A DNA stretch of 64,000 nt from positions 4,154,001 to 4,218,000 of the forward strand of contig CM074762.1 in NCBI GenBank assembly GCA_037355855.1. Reading direction: 5' to 3'. Source of the stretch: Pseudo-nitzschia pungens. Lineage: Eukaryota > Bacillariophyta > Bacillariophyceae > Bacillariales > Bacillariaceae. Of the stretch, positions 1-10,373 are shown piece after piece (positions within the stretch are counted from its first letter, which is position 1; each line of letters opens with the position of its first letter). The notes under the pieces were generated by a model that was given only the letters and a program-made list of their open reading frames with translations, had not been told where the DNA came from and searched no databases. The translations under genes and the position numbers were made by a program.

Positions 1-1140
1 ACATAGTCCAGATCCCCTAGGAGGTTCATCATGACTGATTGGAAGATGTCGGGCGCACAAGCGATACCCATTGCCAGTCTTTTGTAGGCATACTTTCCCC
101 ATGGGAGAATGGTAGAGCAAATCTTTTGGCTTTCCTTGCAGATGGGAATTGTATAGTAGCCTTGGGATAAGTCTAGCGCCGTAGCTGATTTGAACTTTTG
201 GAGTCTTTGGATTGTTTCCCCTATCCTTGGTAGTGGAAACGGTTTCCTCTGAATGGCGGCATTCATCTTCCGGAAGTCCGTTAGAACGCGAATGTCCCCT
301 GTCTTTTTGGGTTGGCAAAAAGTAGGAGATGCCCATGGAGAGTCATCATCGTGGGGGAGTTTTTCCAGGACTCCAATGTCACAGAGCCTGTTGATTTCCT
401 TCCGGAGGGCTTGTTCAAAGGCATGGGGTACAGAATAGTACCTCTGTCGGACCGGTTTGACCCCTGGTTGGAGCTCAATGGACACCGGTTCTATGTTTTT
501 GAGAAGACCCAATCCTCCTCCAAAGAGTGTTGGGAATTTCTTTAGCGTTTTCTTCAAGGCGGCCTTGGACGCGTCCGTAATTTCCAGGTCATTGACCATA
601 GCGTCTATATCGACCTTGGAGTAGTCTGCATCCAGAATTTTGGCTTGCCTTTCTTCCTCCTGCTGGAGGATTGGACTCTGTGTGTTGGCAAAGAATACTG
701 CCTCGCATTTGTCCGGGTCAGCGAGCTCCCCCATTCCCTTCATGGGGATGGAGTCACCCTGCCATTCAATTGTCCGGGAACTGTATTTTATGTCCAGTCC
801 CAGTTGTGCCATTAGGTCGGATCCTATGATCATGTCATAGGGCACTTCCTCATGGTGGTGATATTCATCCACTTGGAAGGTCCATTTGATGGTCTTGGAG
901 TTTGAAAATTCTATCAGCCTTAGTCCCACTGAAGCCGCAGACTTGGTTCTGAACTTGCCCCCGTAGGTATTGTAGGTGACAGATCTTTGGTCTCGGTTCG
1001 TTAGTTGACTTCGGCCGACAAAGTGCCTTAGTATGATGGATTTGGAGCACCCAGAGTCTAATAGGCCCCGGAGCATCCTTCCCCTTCCCTTGTGGTCCAA
1101 TACCTCCACACAGACGTCCGCAAACCGATTGATTATGCGG
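1..1140 (-). CDS. Ty3/gypsy pol: aspartic protease and reverse transcriptase, partial
   Basis: Reading leftwards from about 1140 the frame stays open to the window edge. It begins with a retropepsin-like domain whose active-site motif is LLDSGCS (sister copies have LLDTGCS). A linker follows, then the N-terminal half of reverse transcriptase: KPVRQRYYSVPHAFE, the finger region SPWASPTFCQPKK, TDFRKMNAA and the palm block SATALDLSQGYYTIPI. The YIDD catalytic motif would lie just left of position 1. The gene is cut at its 5' end by the gag-only element at 1145-3478; its first codons lie at 3479-3505, directly after the gag stop. DSG in place of DTG is tolerated in retropepsins, so the protease could be active. 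Inference: functional before the insertion. Confidence 0.85.
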
Positions 1141-1144
1141 GGTG

Positions 1145-1331
1145 TGTTACACTCTAAGGTAGAAATACGCGATAGGAGTATTTTAAAGAGGTATGATTAA
1201 TAAATTGTGTTACAAAAAGAGAATGGTTGAATACTTTACGAGATGGGAATGATTCCTTGAGTATGGGATGAATGATCGGTGAGTCATCGGAATCTTTGTT
1301 TGAATTGTATGTGTATTCGTGTACGTTGAAT
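1145..1331 (-). repeat. 3' LTR remnant of gag-only element copy 1
   Basis: Nearly identical to 3183-3370 in the right LTR, then stops after gttgaat and continues as internal sequence. About 110 bp of the LTR end are lost. Confidence 0.85.
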
Positions 1332-1856
1332 TTTCGTAACTCCAGAGCACCTCTGTGGGTGTAGAATATAATTTTGTGGGATTGCTCTGGTTATTTCTGG
1401 AGCTCCCGGGGGACTATTTGCTTGTTTGGAACAAGGTTGGCCTTGTTGTTGCTGCTGTACCCTTTTATTTTGTTTTGCGTCTGTACCCGTATCGATATCG
1501 ATAAATGATTTGATTCGATTCGATTGATTCATGGCTTTAGCGTCTGTACCCTTGCAAGTCGATCCGCGTCCAGATCTCTCGCTTTATTTATCTGCCATTT
1601 GAATCTGTTCATTTTTTTTTTTTTTATTTGGTTGATTGTTGTTGCCGTCACTGTGGATCGGACTGAGCGCTTCGATTTAGTTCGAACATTTCGTTTTAGT
1701 GCAACAGGGCTCATCTCTGTAGGTTCCTTCCCTTCTGTTCTTTGGGAGTTCTCCTCCATGCGTCTTCCCAGTCAGCAGGGCTGAGCTGGCAGTCGGCTCC
1801 AGGGGAGTCGAAGGCACGGTGCTGGATACTGTGATCCTTTTTGTTTGTTCGAGTGG

Positions 1857-2942
1857 CTATGGTTGCCAACGGAGACTGCCGTCAGATTGTCTTTCGACCC
1901 GGCCTCCATGTTGCATGCAATAGGAGTCTACTGCTTGCCTGATGTGTGCTTGGAAGGTTTCATTGGTAGTGGTAGAAGCAGCAGTGCTGCCAGTTTCATT
2001 GCTTCCAGTTTCATTGCCAGGAGCCGAAGCAGTACTGTTGTTGCTGCCATTGCTCTTATTTCTTTTGGAATATTTATTTCTTGGGCATTCAGACCAATCA
2101 TGATCATGACCTGGAATTCGGCAAGGGTTGTTGTATTTTCGTTTGCCATTGGATGGCTCTTGCTCTTCTTCGGATTCAGCGTCGCTGTCACTGTCACTGT
2201 CGGAATTAGAGCTGTTGCTGTCGATGCTGTCAGCGTCCGAATCAGAATTATTTTGATCGGACTCGGTTGATTTCCTTTTTGCTTGACGTTCTAAACAGCT
2301 CATGTGGTCGACGATGAATCGTACAGTGGTATCTTCTTGTATTCCTTGGTGGATTAGACCATAGCTGTTGATCCATTTGCTTGGGAAGCTGTGTAGCAGA
2401 ATTGTTTTCGCTGCTGTTGCTGAGAGGTCGGGGGCATGGCCTTGGAGTCTTTTAGTGTATTTGAAGAGGATTTGCATCCGGTCTGCGTGATCTTTGCATG
2501 AGACGTTGCTTGGTTTCTTGCAGTCGGAGCTGCGAAGATAAGTGTGCATGATATCTTTGGCATCTGTTGCATTGCAGAATTGCTCGATAAAGTCAATGAT
2601 TGCTTGTTCATATCCTTCGGCGCTTTCTTCATATTGGAATTCAGCTGGATCCAGGGGATCCTGTAGCATTTCATTCCACTTGGATTGAGTGTCTGTATTT
2701 AGACATCTGCTGAAGTAAGTAATGTAGTCGGTAGTTGGTAGTCCTAGGAGCTTTGCGGCGTTCCTGAAGGCTTCTTCAACAAATAGAAATTCCTCTAGTC
2801 CTCCTCTGTTGGTGAATAGAGGGATCTTCATGCTGTCTTGTCGTCCATTGGGATTTGTAATGGAGAGCTTGGTTCTCTTGGGCTTACTCCTGTTGAAGGA
2901 AGGAGTGTAATTGATTGGTGGATCTCTGTAAAGTCCTGCCAT
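1857..2942 (-). CDS. Gag-like protein of the gag-only LTR element (361 aa)
   Basis: Uninterrupted minus-strand frame, start MAGLYRDPP at 2942. The first 210 residues are helical and gag-like, with a conserved core also present in copies 2 and 3 (EEAFRNAA, DAKDIMHTYLR, SCKDHADRM). An acidic Ser/Asp/Asn-rich linker follows, then a modified zinc-knuckle-like motif C-x4-H-x-H-x4-C (CRIPGHDHDWSEC at about residues 275-287). The C-terminus is basic and then Thr/Asn-rich. Role by analogy: a nucleic-acid-binding capsid protein. It is unrelated at sequence level to the gypsy gag at 3506-4939. The intact frame suggests recent activity or selection on gag. Confidence 0.75.
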   Translation of the reverse strand: MAGLYRDPPINYTPSFNRSKPKRTKLSITNPNGRQDSMKIPLFTNRGGLEEFLFVEEAFRNAAKLLGLPTTDYITYFSRCLNTDTQSKWNEMLQDPLDPAEFQYEESAEGYEQAIIDFIEQFCNATDAKDIMHTYLRSSDCKKPSNVSCKDHADRMQILFKYTKRLQGHAPDLSATAAKTILLHSFPSKWINSYGLIHQGIQEDTTVRFIVDHMSCLERQAKRKSTESDQNNSDSDADSIDSNSSNSDSDSDSDAESEEEQEPSNGKRKYNNPCRIPGHDHDWSECPRNKYSKRNKSNGSNNSTASAPGNETGSNETGSTAASTTTNETFQAHIRQAVDSYCMQHGGRVERQSDGSLRWQP

Positions 2943-3170
2943 GGTGTTTCTTTTGATTCGTCGCGTTCGATCGATTTGGTGTTCGATCGGTCGTATCGGA
3001 GATTGCGGTTGTTCCGTTCGATCGATTCGTAGATTTCGTTCGATCGGTTCTTTCTTGTTTCGATTATAGGATTTTGCTTGTCAGGGTATCGATGTATCCC
3101 TGTTGTTTAGGATAAAGGTTGTTTTGAATTCAGTACTGATTTCCTGTCTGTCTTCTACTTAAAAGATAAA

Positions 3171-3182
3171 CAGTAATTACTG
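3171..3182 (-). promoter_or_regulatory. Palindrome at the primer-binding-site position
   Basis: CAGTAATTACTG is a perfect 12-bp palindrome directly internal to the 5' LTR, where a tRNA primer-binding site normally starts with TGG. The same word sits at the same place in the other two copies (39815-39826 and 55292-55303). Confidence 0.5.
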
Positions 3183-3478
3183 TGTTACACTCTAAGGTAG
3201 AAATACGCGATAGGAGTATTTTAAAGAGGTATGATTAATAAATTGTGTTACAAAAAGAGAATGGTTGAATACTTTACGAGATGGGAATGATTCCTTGAGT
3301 ATGGGATGAATGATCGGTGAGTCATCGGAATCTTTGTTTGAATTGTATGTGTATTCGTGTACGTTGAATATTCAGTATATGTACACGAATATTATATATA
3401 TTCTTGTATATTGGAGCACATGCGGGATTCAATAATCATTTAGAGGCTCTCGTAGGGTACCTACGTCAGCATGTAACA
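3183..3478 (-). repeat. 5' LTR of gag-only element copy 1
   Basis: 296-bp LTR with TGTTAC...GTAACA ends. Its sequence matches the 307-bp LTRs at 52523-52829 and 55304-55610 with small indels. Confidence 0.85.
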
Positions 3479-3505
3479 GGGTCCAGTGTGGATGGTATCA
3501 ACCAT

Positions 3506-4939
3506 TCAGTTGTGGGATCCTTTCTTTTTGAAGGTTTTTCTGTACTTTCTTCTGTACTCTTTGAGTTCCCGATCAGAGATGTCGATCTCGTCATCGGAGA
3601 CTTCGTGGTCGGCTTGGGCCGTGGCCAGTACATAGGAGTACTCGTGATTTGATAAGTTCCTTCCCCAGTGGGGTTTGGAGTACTGCTCGTTGTCTGAGTC
3701 TTCCTTTGCTACAAAATGCTCCTTGAGCAAGTTGAGCGTCTCCCGGTCGAACTTTCCCTTCTTGGGGGGTCCGCCGGTTAGTTTCCAGCATTTGCCGGCA
3801 TGGACCTTGCCACAGGTCTTGCATAGCTGTTTGTTGCTGTTGTCCGCAGGGCGCTTCTTTTTGCCAGGGGATTTCCCGTGGTGGGTTCCTCCCCCAGATG
3901 CGGCCTTGGGGGTCTTCTTGGTGACACCGGTCTGTTTTTCGAGGTCGGTGATGCGTTGTTGCATTACTGCTTCCTTCCGGATGGTGATTTCCAGGTTTTC
4001 GAGCTTGTCGATAGTGGTGTTAAAGGAGTGGGTGTAGAGGTCCCAACTAATGTGCTCCAGCTTCTCGCGTTGGGAGTGGGTCATGTTGGAATCCAAGATT
4101 TCCTTCATTTCTCCTTGGGTGAAACTTCTTGGTGTTTCCATTTGGTCACTGCCACATTCCCAGAGGCAGTCTGGGAGGTAGCTTTGGAGTTCGGCCATTC
4201 GATTGGCCCAGGCTCTAATGCCATGTTTGAGGTCCACGCGCATGCCTCTCATGAAACGGCGGAGGACGATGTACGAGCGCTTGCCGTGTTGGTCATTGCC
4301 AAAGATTTTGAGTTTGAGGGCATGCATGCATTCCTCGATGACATCCTTTCTGTACTCCTGGGATTGGTAGTACTGGGTGAGGGCGCTTGCGACCTTTTTC
4401 TTTGGGATGGGGGACTCGAGGTTGTTGTCGGTCTCCGATTCGTTGTCCGATCTCGCCGTGGCTGTGTCGGTTTTGTCGGCGTTTGGAGATTTCTCCTTTG
4501 CCTTTTCCCTGGTGGCTCCCGTGGGAGTTGCGTCTTGTCCCATTGATAGTAGAATGTTTGCCTGGTCTTGTTGTTCGATTTCCTGGATCTTTCTCTGTAC
4601 TCGTTTGGTACTGTGGATCTTGTGGGTCGGTTCTGCCAAGTAGGTCCGTTGAAGTGTTCGTTGGACAAGTCCGAGAGCCTCGGTAGTGAGGATTCTTTGT
4701 AGAACCTCCAGTTTCTGGTCTCCGTGGAGTTTGTCATTGCCAGCAATTTTCTGGTCAAAGTCTCTTTTCCAGATGAGGAAGAGTTCTGGTCTTTCAGTAC
4801 CATTGAGAACTTTCAGGTAGTCACTGAATGCGATTCCACCCTGTTCACTGTCTACATTCATCTTTACGGTGGTGGCGTCTTCTGGCCAATCCTCCCGAAC
4901 GATGTTAAAGGGCTTCAGTTTGGTTCCTTTAGCCGCCAT
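3506..4939 (-). CDS. Ty3/gypsy Gag polyprotein (477 aa)
   Basis: Intact minus-strand frame from MAAKGTKLKPF at 4939 to a TGA at 3506-3508. The N-terminal half is a capsid-like region (LFLIWKRDFDQKIAGNDK, a motif also found in the gag start of copy 3). The middle is Thr/Glu-rich and probably disordered. A second helical block carries ECMHALKLKIFGND and MRVDLKHGIRAWANRMAELQ. The C-terminal nucleocapsid part has one short zinc knuckle, CKTCGKVHAGKC (C-x2-C-x3-H-x3-C), followed by KKGKFDRETLNLLKEHF. The stop codon TGA is followed directly and in frame by ATG, the start of pol. This arrangement also occurs in copy 3. Function: capsid and RNA packaging. Confidence is high because three independent copies align. 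Confidence 0.88.
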   Translation of the reverse strand: MAAKGTKLKPFNIVREDWPEDATTVKMNVDSEQGGIAFSDYLKVLNGTERPELFLIWKRDFDQKIAGNDKLHGDQKLEVLQRILTTEALGLVQRTLQRTYLAEPTHKIHSTKRVQRKIQEIEQQDQANILLSMGQDATPTGATREKAKEKSPNADKTDTATARSDNESETDNNLESPIPKKKVASALTQYYQSQEYRKDVIEECMHALKLKIFGNDQHGKRSYIVLRRFMRGMRVDLKHGIRAWANRMAELQSYLPDCLWECGSDQMETPRSFTQGEMKEILDSNMTHSQREKLEHISWDLYTHSFNTTIDKLENLEITIRKEAVMQQRITDLEKQTGVTKKTPKAASGGGTHHGKSPGKKKRPADNSNKQLCKTCGKVHAGKCWKLTGGPPKKGKFDRETLNLLKEHFVAKEDSDNEQYSKPHWGRNLSNHEYSYVLATAQADHEVSDDEIDISDRELKEYRRKYRKTFKKKGSHN

Positions 4940-5675
4940 GGTTAATCAGTTTTTATTTTAGTTTAGTTTAGTTACAGTATTTCTGTAAGTTGTTATTTGG
5001 GGTGGAAATGAGCAAAAAGTGATTGCTCCAGTTTTTCCCTCTGAGGTTCACTTCCACGCGATACCCCGTGTTGTAACTGATTTTTCTCCCAGGCTAGTAC
5101 AGTGGTGGGAGTTGTTTCTCTCTTTAGCTCACGGGAATCCTGTGGTTCTCCGGAGTTGTTTCTGTTTTTATTTCGTGGGATTCGATTCCCGTGGTTCTCC
5201 GGCGTTGCTTCTTTATTAAGCTGTCACCGGGCCGGTCCCACTTCTCGTTGTCCCGTGGGATTAGTGGTGTTTGAGTATTTGATGTATACCTTTCCGGATA
5301 TCTGTATATTTTGGTTTTGGTTGGCATACCCTTTTCGTTCTGTCCATCCACTCAGCGTTGGTCCAATTAGTCCATTCACTGATTTATGTGTCACTTTTTC
5401 AGTGTGTATTTTCGAGTTTTTCGATTATTTCTTTGTCGTCGACCATGGTCCTGTTTAGGCACTCAGGTGTCTCTGTTGCTGCTGTTGCTCCCTTCTTTGG
5501 GCGCCGACAGTTGCTGGGGTCGGTCTTCCTTGTGCTGCAGACACTGGATATCCTTCTCCCTGTTTTTGCTTCTCTGCGCCTCCATTTTTGGCAGTCTTTC
5601 GGTCTCGTCGTCCTTTTTGATCGATCGGTACCTTTCTGCTCATGGTCATCAGCGCTCAGCTTGATTTTAAAATCA
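4940..5675 (-). other. Gypsy leader with palindromic primer site
   Basis: Untranslated leader between the 5' LTR and gag, similar to 56505-57243 in copy 3. Next to the LTR is TGATTTTAAAATCA (5662-5675), a perfect 14-bp palindrome in place of a TGG-type primer-binding site. Small frames here are not conserved and I do not call them. Confidence 0.7.
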
Positions 5676-5868
5676 TGCCATACCCCGGGTCTACTAGTGA
5701 TTAGAATAGTAGTGATATGCAAATTGTGAGCTCTATTGGTTAGTCTATCTGTTGCAGTTCTAAGAGCTCTCCAGAGCAGTCGGCGATTCCGTCGACTCGC
5801 TAATTGTTTTTATCCTTATTCTTAATCCAGCCCCGAGTGGACTCGTGACTGTCTTCCGGTGCACGGCA
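5676..5868 (-). repeat. 5' LTR of gypsy copy 1
   Basis: 193 bp with inverted ends TGCC...GGCA, starting TGCCATACCCCGGGTCTACT. Related LTRs lie at 29809-29984, 40871-41049 and 57244-57422. All share a block (ttagaatagtagtgatatgc) near one end and ttccggtgcacgg at the other. Confidence 0.88.
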
Positions 5869-6781
5869 GAGACATCTGAGATGTCTTGATATTGTTCCTT
5901 CCCCTCCAAAATATTGCTTATTATTGCTTATTGTCCACCCCTCATCTCCCCTGACCCATTCATCCATGACCCTTGTCCCCTCTGAGATCTTGCTAATCCA
6001 ATAATTGGATCCTGTCCCCTCCAATATTGCTTATCTGCTCGTCATCTCCCCATGTTGTTCACCCTTGATCCCAATTCATTCTCATAATAAAACAAAAGTC
6101 TATCCATAGCAAAAAAAATATCCAAAAGACAAATCAAATCCAGACAAGAATGAGCAAAAATGGCCCATCCAAATTTTGGCAAGAGACGTCCAACTCCTGG
6201 AAGAAGGTGGTCAACCAATTTGGGTTGTTCATCCCTTCTTATGTTCAAGAGATTTTTCCAACCGTGTCAACCACCAAGCCAAATATGGTGAAGTCAACAA
6301 CCCCAACCAACAGCATGAAGAAGATGATTCATTCTCTCTATTTGAGCCAAACAACTTGCAGCACAACCGCTTTGCAATTCCACTCAAAATCTGTGTTCAT
6401 ACCTTTCTGAAGAAGAGACATTTCTCCAGAGAGACTGAACCCGTCAAATGAATGAAGGCCACCACCTTTGAAGACAGTCCAGTAGAGTAGTCTCAGTCCA
6501 CTGAGTCAAACAAAACCTGGCTCACACTTGTCATGGGGAAAAAATCCGTGTTGGGAGATGTTAGCTGTCAACACAACTGTATGTTTGGTCATTGAAACCA
6601 AAGAATGTTTTCACGTGATTGAATTGGCACCTGTGGGTAAGATCTACTATTACCAACAGCTGACAACTCTCATTCATCATCACAAAAACACATGTGACCT
6701 AAAGCAACACTTTTCAACCCATCACTGCAAAGTCCAAATTCAGTTTTACCAGAATTCCAGCAACCACGCTAATGAATTTGT
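5869..6781. other. Intergenic, no recognised gene
   Basis: Pyrimidine-rich unique-looking sequence. A frame at 6150-6410 reads as a short unknown peptide with no motif and no second copy in the window. I see nothing supportable here. Confidence 0.6.
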
Positions 6782-7249
6782 TCAGATTTCCAATTGCCAA
6801 TGCAAGCAAAAATTGGAGAGTCCATACTTCTTCCGGCCTTTTTTCTTGAACATCTGACACGTATGACAGTGCTTGCAGGGATCCTGGATGTCCTTCCGTA
6901 GACCCTTCCAGGTGAACACCGCATGTATGCTCTGTTCCATCCTCTTTTCTCTGGGGTGTACCAGCATTGTGTAGTACCACTCCATTACTCTTTCTTTTAC
7001 TTTGTTGGGAATCAGGATCTTCCCTTCTTTATGGATCAGGCTGTGTCCTTCCACTATTTTGGTGGTTAGGTGTTTGTCCTTTTCCAGAGCACTCATGATC
7101 TTTGTGTCCTTTTGTTGGTAGAACTGAATCGTATCTGGGGCAAGTGGGAATGCACTATTGCCCTGGAATTCTTCTGAGAATTCTTCCTTGAGTGAGAATA
7201 GTAACTGGCAGAGGTGTTCTACCTTGTTTGCATAATATTTTTTAAACAA
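6782..7249 (-). pseudogene. Gypsy integrase N-terminal fragment
   Basis: Minus-strand 155-residue frame matching the gypsy copies at about 30870-31230 and 49020-49380. It keeps the end of RNase H/connection, EFQGNSAFPLAPD, ILIPNKVKERVMEWY, and the integrase HHCC zinc-binding region (MLVHPREKRMEQ...CKHCHTCQMFKK). Homology stops on both sides, with no LTR and no catalytic core, so this is a truncated relic. Divergence from the full copies shows that it is older or of a sister subfamily. Confidence 0.85.
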
Positions 7250-7289
7250 GGTTGAGTCTCCATAATTTAATGGTCATGAACCAAAACCT

Positions 7290-7600
7290 TGGTCCTCAAC
7301 GATTGTCCTCAAAACGTGTCCTGAACAATTTTGTCCTCAACAATTCTGTCTTCAACCATTGTGTCCTCAACAATTATGTCCTCCACAGTTTTGTCCTCAA
7401 CCTCAACGTTAAAGTCAGCATAGAGGCTGAAGACACAATGGTTGAGGACACAATGGTTGAGGACACAATGGTTGAGGACACAATGGTTGAGGACACAATT
7501 GTTGAGGACACAATTGTTGAGGACACAATTGTTGAGGACACAATTGTTGAGGACAAACTGTTGAGGACAAGATCCTTGAGGACAGTTTTGAGGACAATAA
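7290..7600. repeat. 15-bp minisatellite in inverted orientation (hairpin)
   Basis: 7290-7410 holds degenerate units of the type tgtcctcaacaattt. 7430-7600 holds regular units gttgaggacacaatg, the reverse complement. The two arms face each other around about 7415-7428, so the single strand can fold into a long imperfect hairpin. The Val-Glu-Asp-Thr frame across it is a by-product of the 15-bp period. Confidence 0.85.
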
Positions 7601-8929
7601 TTGAGGACACTCTACTCATACAGCCGTTAAAGCAGATATTGTACAACAAAAAACAGCCATTAAAAATTAGTTCAATTTTATCACGCGCAAAACGCACGTG
7701 AACATAGAAATTTTCTGAATTAGTGGAGTTGTAAAAAGTTCGAAATTTTCTTGATCTTTTTAGAACGTAGCTCTTACTTCGGTAGAAGAGAGAGTCTGAG
7801 AGTGGAAAATGGTTCAAAAATGGTATATAAAACTTTTTAATAGTAGGCTTCTACGGAGAATTGAACACTTAAAAATGGAGTCTGATTCTCAATCCTACTG
7901 AAAGATTATTAAAATTAAAAATGGCTATTACAGTTGGAAAGTTTGACGTTAGATAATGTTTTTACAGGTATTTCAGTTGCACTCATATACGATGAGTGTA
8001 TTTTGTTTGAAATAAAGACGTTAAAGTTTATTATTACCAGTATTTTAGTGTGATGACCCTATTTAATTCAGAATTGAGACGTTAACATTTATTATTACCG
8101 GTATTTCAGTCTCACTGAAATATTGCTCAAAATGCACCGTACAATGCACTTCAAAAAGCACCGTATTGCACAGGACAATAAATGCACGATATAATTCAAC
8201 GTAAAATGCACAGTAAAATGTACCATAATATAATGAGAGATTATTATTCGTATATCAGAACAATATCAGATACCTCTCTTTTAAAATAAATAATTTGCGC
8301 GCGTTTAAAACCGTAACGGTCCTTTTCTCTGACACGCAATGGTAACTGCTTCAGATTAATTTTAAACCAATCAAATTCAACCATATTATCCGCGTTGCTC
8401 GCAGCAGAGGTGCTTAAGATAAAAACAAACTTCTTATGTATTAAGAAAGAAACTTCTTACGAGATAAAAAAATATAAAAACAAACACTTTTTCCCAAGCG
8501 GAGACGAAAAGAAAAGAAACACATCATAAATTTCGATTCGGACGTCGAAACGCCAAAACGCAACGAAACGCCGCAACGAAACGCCGGAACGCTGCAACAA
8601 AAGAGACGAAACAAAAGAGAGAAAACACACAAAAACGAAACACAAAATACACAAAACACACAATACTACTTGTACTATGTAACTTGTAAGAAACATGCAA
8701 ATCGTCATCTACTAATTGTTTGTGGAACGTTCAACGTTAAAGTGTTTGAAGAATTTGGTTGTTGTTTTTGTTTTGCACAACCTGCTGTTGTTGTCGTGGT
8801 CTTGCAATCCGCGGATTCCGTGTCTGTGGACGAAACGATTTAGCCTTCTGGAGATGGATGTGGATGCGTCACCTCTGCGCAAGGGTGTCTCTTTACAGTA
8901 CATTATCCAAGCGTCGGACCTTGCAAAAC
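7601..8929. other. AT-rich intergenic sequence without a supported gene
   Basis: Contains a cluster of aatgcac words (8120-8225) and A-rich stretches. Minus-strand frames at 8441-8708 are Phe/Cys/Val-rich, with low-complexity composition and no motif. No coding or RNA gene is supported. Confidence 0.55.
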
Positions 8930-9465
8930 CCTGTCCCCCTTGTATATCAACGCATTGCTGCTTGCTGTTTGCTGTCTATCGACACTTTGCTGTTGCTTGC
9001 TGTCCCCTGTATATCGACCGTCAAAGTGTTTGAAGTACTGTATATCGACGTGTTGCTGCTGCTTGCTTGCTGTATCGATTTAATCCAAGGCGATGCTTGC
9101 TGTCCCCCCCCTGTATATCGACGCGTTGTTGCTGCTCGCTGTATCGATTTAATCCAAGGCGATGCTAGGGTACCTCTTTACAGTACATAATCCACGTGTC
9201 GGACCTAGCAAAACCCCATATGTTATTCGCCCCTCGCTGTTTGCTGTCCCCTGTTATTCGCTGCTTGCTGCTCCCATGTATACTTTCGCCGCGTTGCTGC
9301 TTGCTGTCCCCCCTGTATTATCGACGCATTTGGTTGCTGCTTGCTGCTTGCTGTCCCCCCTGTATTATCAACGCATTGCTGCTGCTTGTTGTCCCCCCTG
9401 TATTATCGACGCGTTGCTGCTTGCTGCTGCTTGCTGTCCCCCCCTGTATTATCGACGCGTTTCTG
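8930..9465. repeat. Inverted, diverged stretch of the GACGCGT minisatellite outside the 7-kb element
   Basis: Units of the type ctgtattatcgacgcgttgctgcttgctgtcccc are the reverse complement of the array at 10665-12590. They are mixed with longer units containing ctgtatcgatttaatccaaggcgatg, duplicated near 9075 and 9145. The stretch is outside the 7-kb element and more degenerate, so the repeat is not confined to it. Confidence 0.85.
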
Positions 9466-9982
9466 CTGTTAGAATAGGTTGAAAATCACGTAAGTTTTGT
9501 TGATAGTGTTCACTCTATCGTTTAGCTGCGGCGGGGTTCTAAAACTGCAGATATGCGCATTTTTTTTGAGTAATCATAACTTCTAAAGTATAGATCCAAT
9601 AGCAACAAGTAATGGCTTGTTAGAAAGCTCTCACTCTCCTCTTTCCATAGGTATATGGTTCTATAGACTTCAGAGGTGCTCTTGTTGTTGCAAATACTCA
9701 CTGAAGTTGACACATGTAATTTTGGCACATGCGCATATGCGCATTTTTAGAACCACTTTAGAACCACACGCATTTACTAGTAATGACTAATTCGATTCAA
9801 GTTTTATTTTGGCCAATTTTAGCGAGGCTTACCGGTAATGACTACTTTGATTTAATAAGTCGGGTTCTCTTTTTTCTCCGAAGGAACGTCTTTCCAAAAT
9901 TGAGTAAAATTTGACTAGCAGGATCAGTATTCAATAAAAAAGGGTGAAATAGGACTCATCAGATCAAAAATAAACTGGTGTT

Positions 9983-10006
9983 CGTCCGAAAACTGTTTCG
10001 CGACCC
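9983..10006 (+). repeat. Left terminal inverted repeat, copy A
   Basis: 24 bp, exactly complementary to 17050-17073. It runs into GCGAC motifs spaced 10-11 bp apart up to about 10048, a layout typical of protein-binding arrays. Confidence 0.9.
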
Positions 10007-10373
10007 ATCGCGACCAATCGCGACCCGATCGCGACCGGATCGCGACTTGTCTAAAAAAAACACGACCCCAATTTTTTATTTCACAACCTTTTTTCCATTA
10101 TTCTCAACCACATTTCTCCCTTTTCTCAACTCCCCCAACGTGTCGACGGAAATGTTCTGTTCTAGACCCTGACATTCAGTCCCTCTTCACACTTTCATTC
10201 CATTTTACACATTTGACACACTTGACTCAACACAACAAATAATTTTTAATCCAATTTACTTCAATCACACCAAAGGGTTACGTCGTGCACCTTTGTGAAC
10301 TTTTTTTTTCAGTGGTGTCACATCACATACCGGTACCCCAGCTAAGAATCGCATCACAAAAACACACACCACC

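Larger units (their letters stand above)
1145..3478 (-). mobile_element. Gag-only LTR retrotransposon, copy 1
   Basis: A 2.3-kb element with a right LTR at 3183-3478 (TGTTAC...GTAACA) and a left LTR remnant at 1145-1331, inserted in the pol gene of gypsy copy 1. The flanks gggtg (1140-1144) and gggtc (3479-3483) fit a 5-bp target duplication with one change. The only long coding region is a gag-like gene (1857-2942); no protease, polymerase or integrase is present. The left LTR is joined to internal sequence by a deletion: compared with copy 52523-55610, the second half of the LTR and about 560 bp of following sequence are missing. It must use enzymes supplied in trans. Confidence 0.85.
1..5868 (-). 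mobile_element. Ty3/gypsy retrotransposon, copy 1 (runs off the left edge)
   Basis: Minus-strand LTR retrotransposon read from its 5' LTR (5676-5868) through a leader, gag (3506-4939) and the start of pol (1-1140). It is interrupted by a gag-only LTR element at 1145-3478. RNase H, integrase and the 3' LTR lie outside the window. The order protease, reverse transcriptase, RNase H, integrase seen in the two sister copies (29809-33873 and 40871-57422) places the family in Ty3/gypsy. Its gag and the visible part of pol are free of internal stops, so it was probably the youngest or best preserved of the three copies before the insertion. Confidence 0.9.

Noticed and set aside
6150..6451. Two overlapping frames of 86 and 91 residues
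   Set aside because: No recognisable domain and overlapping phases; could be decayed mobile DNA but cannot be supported.
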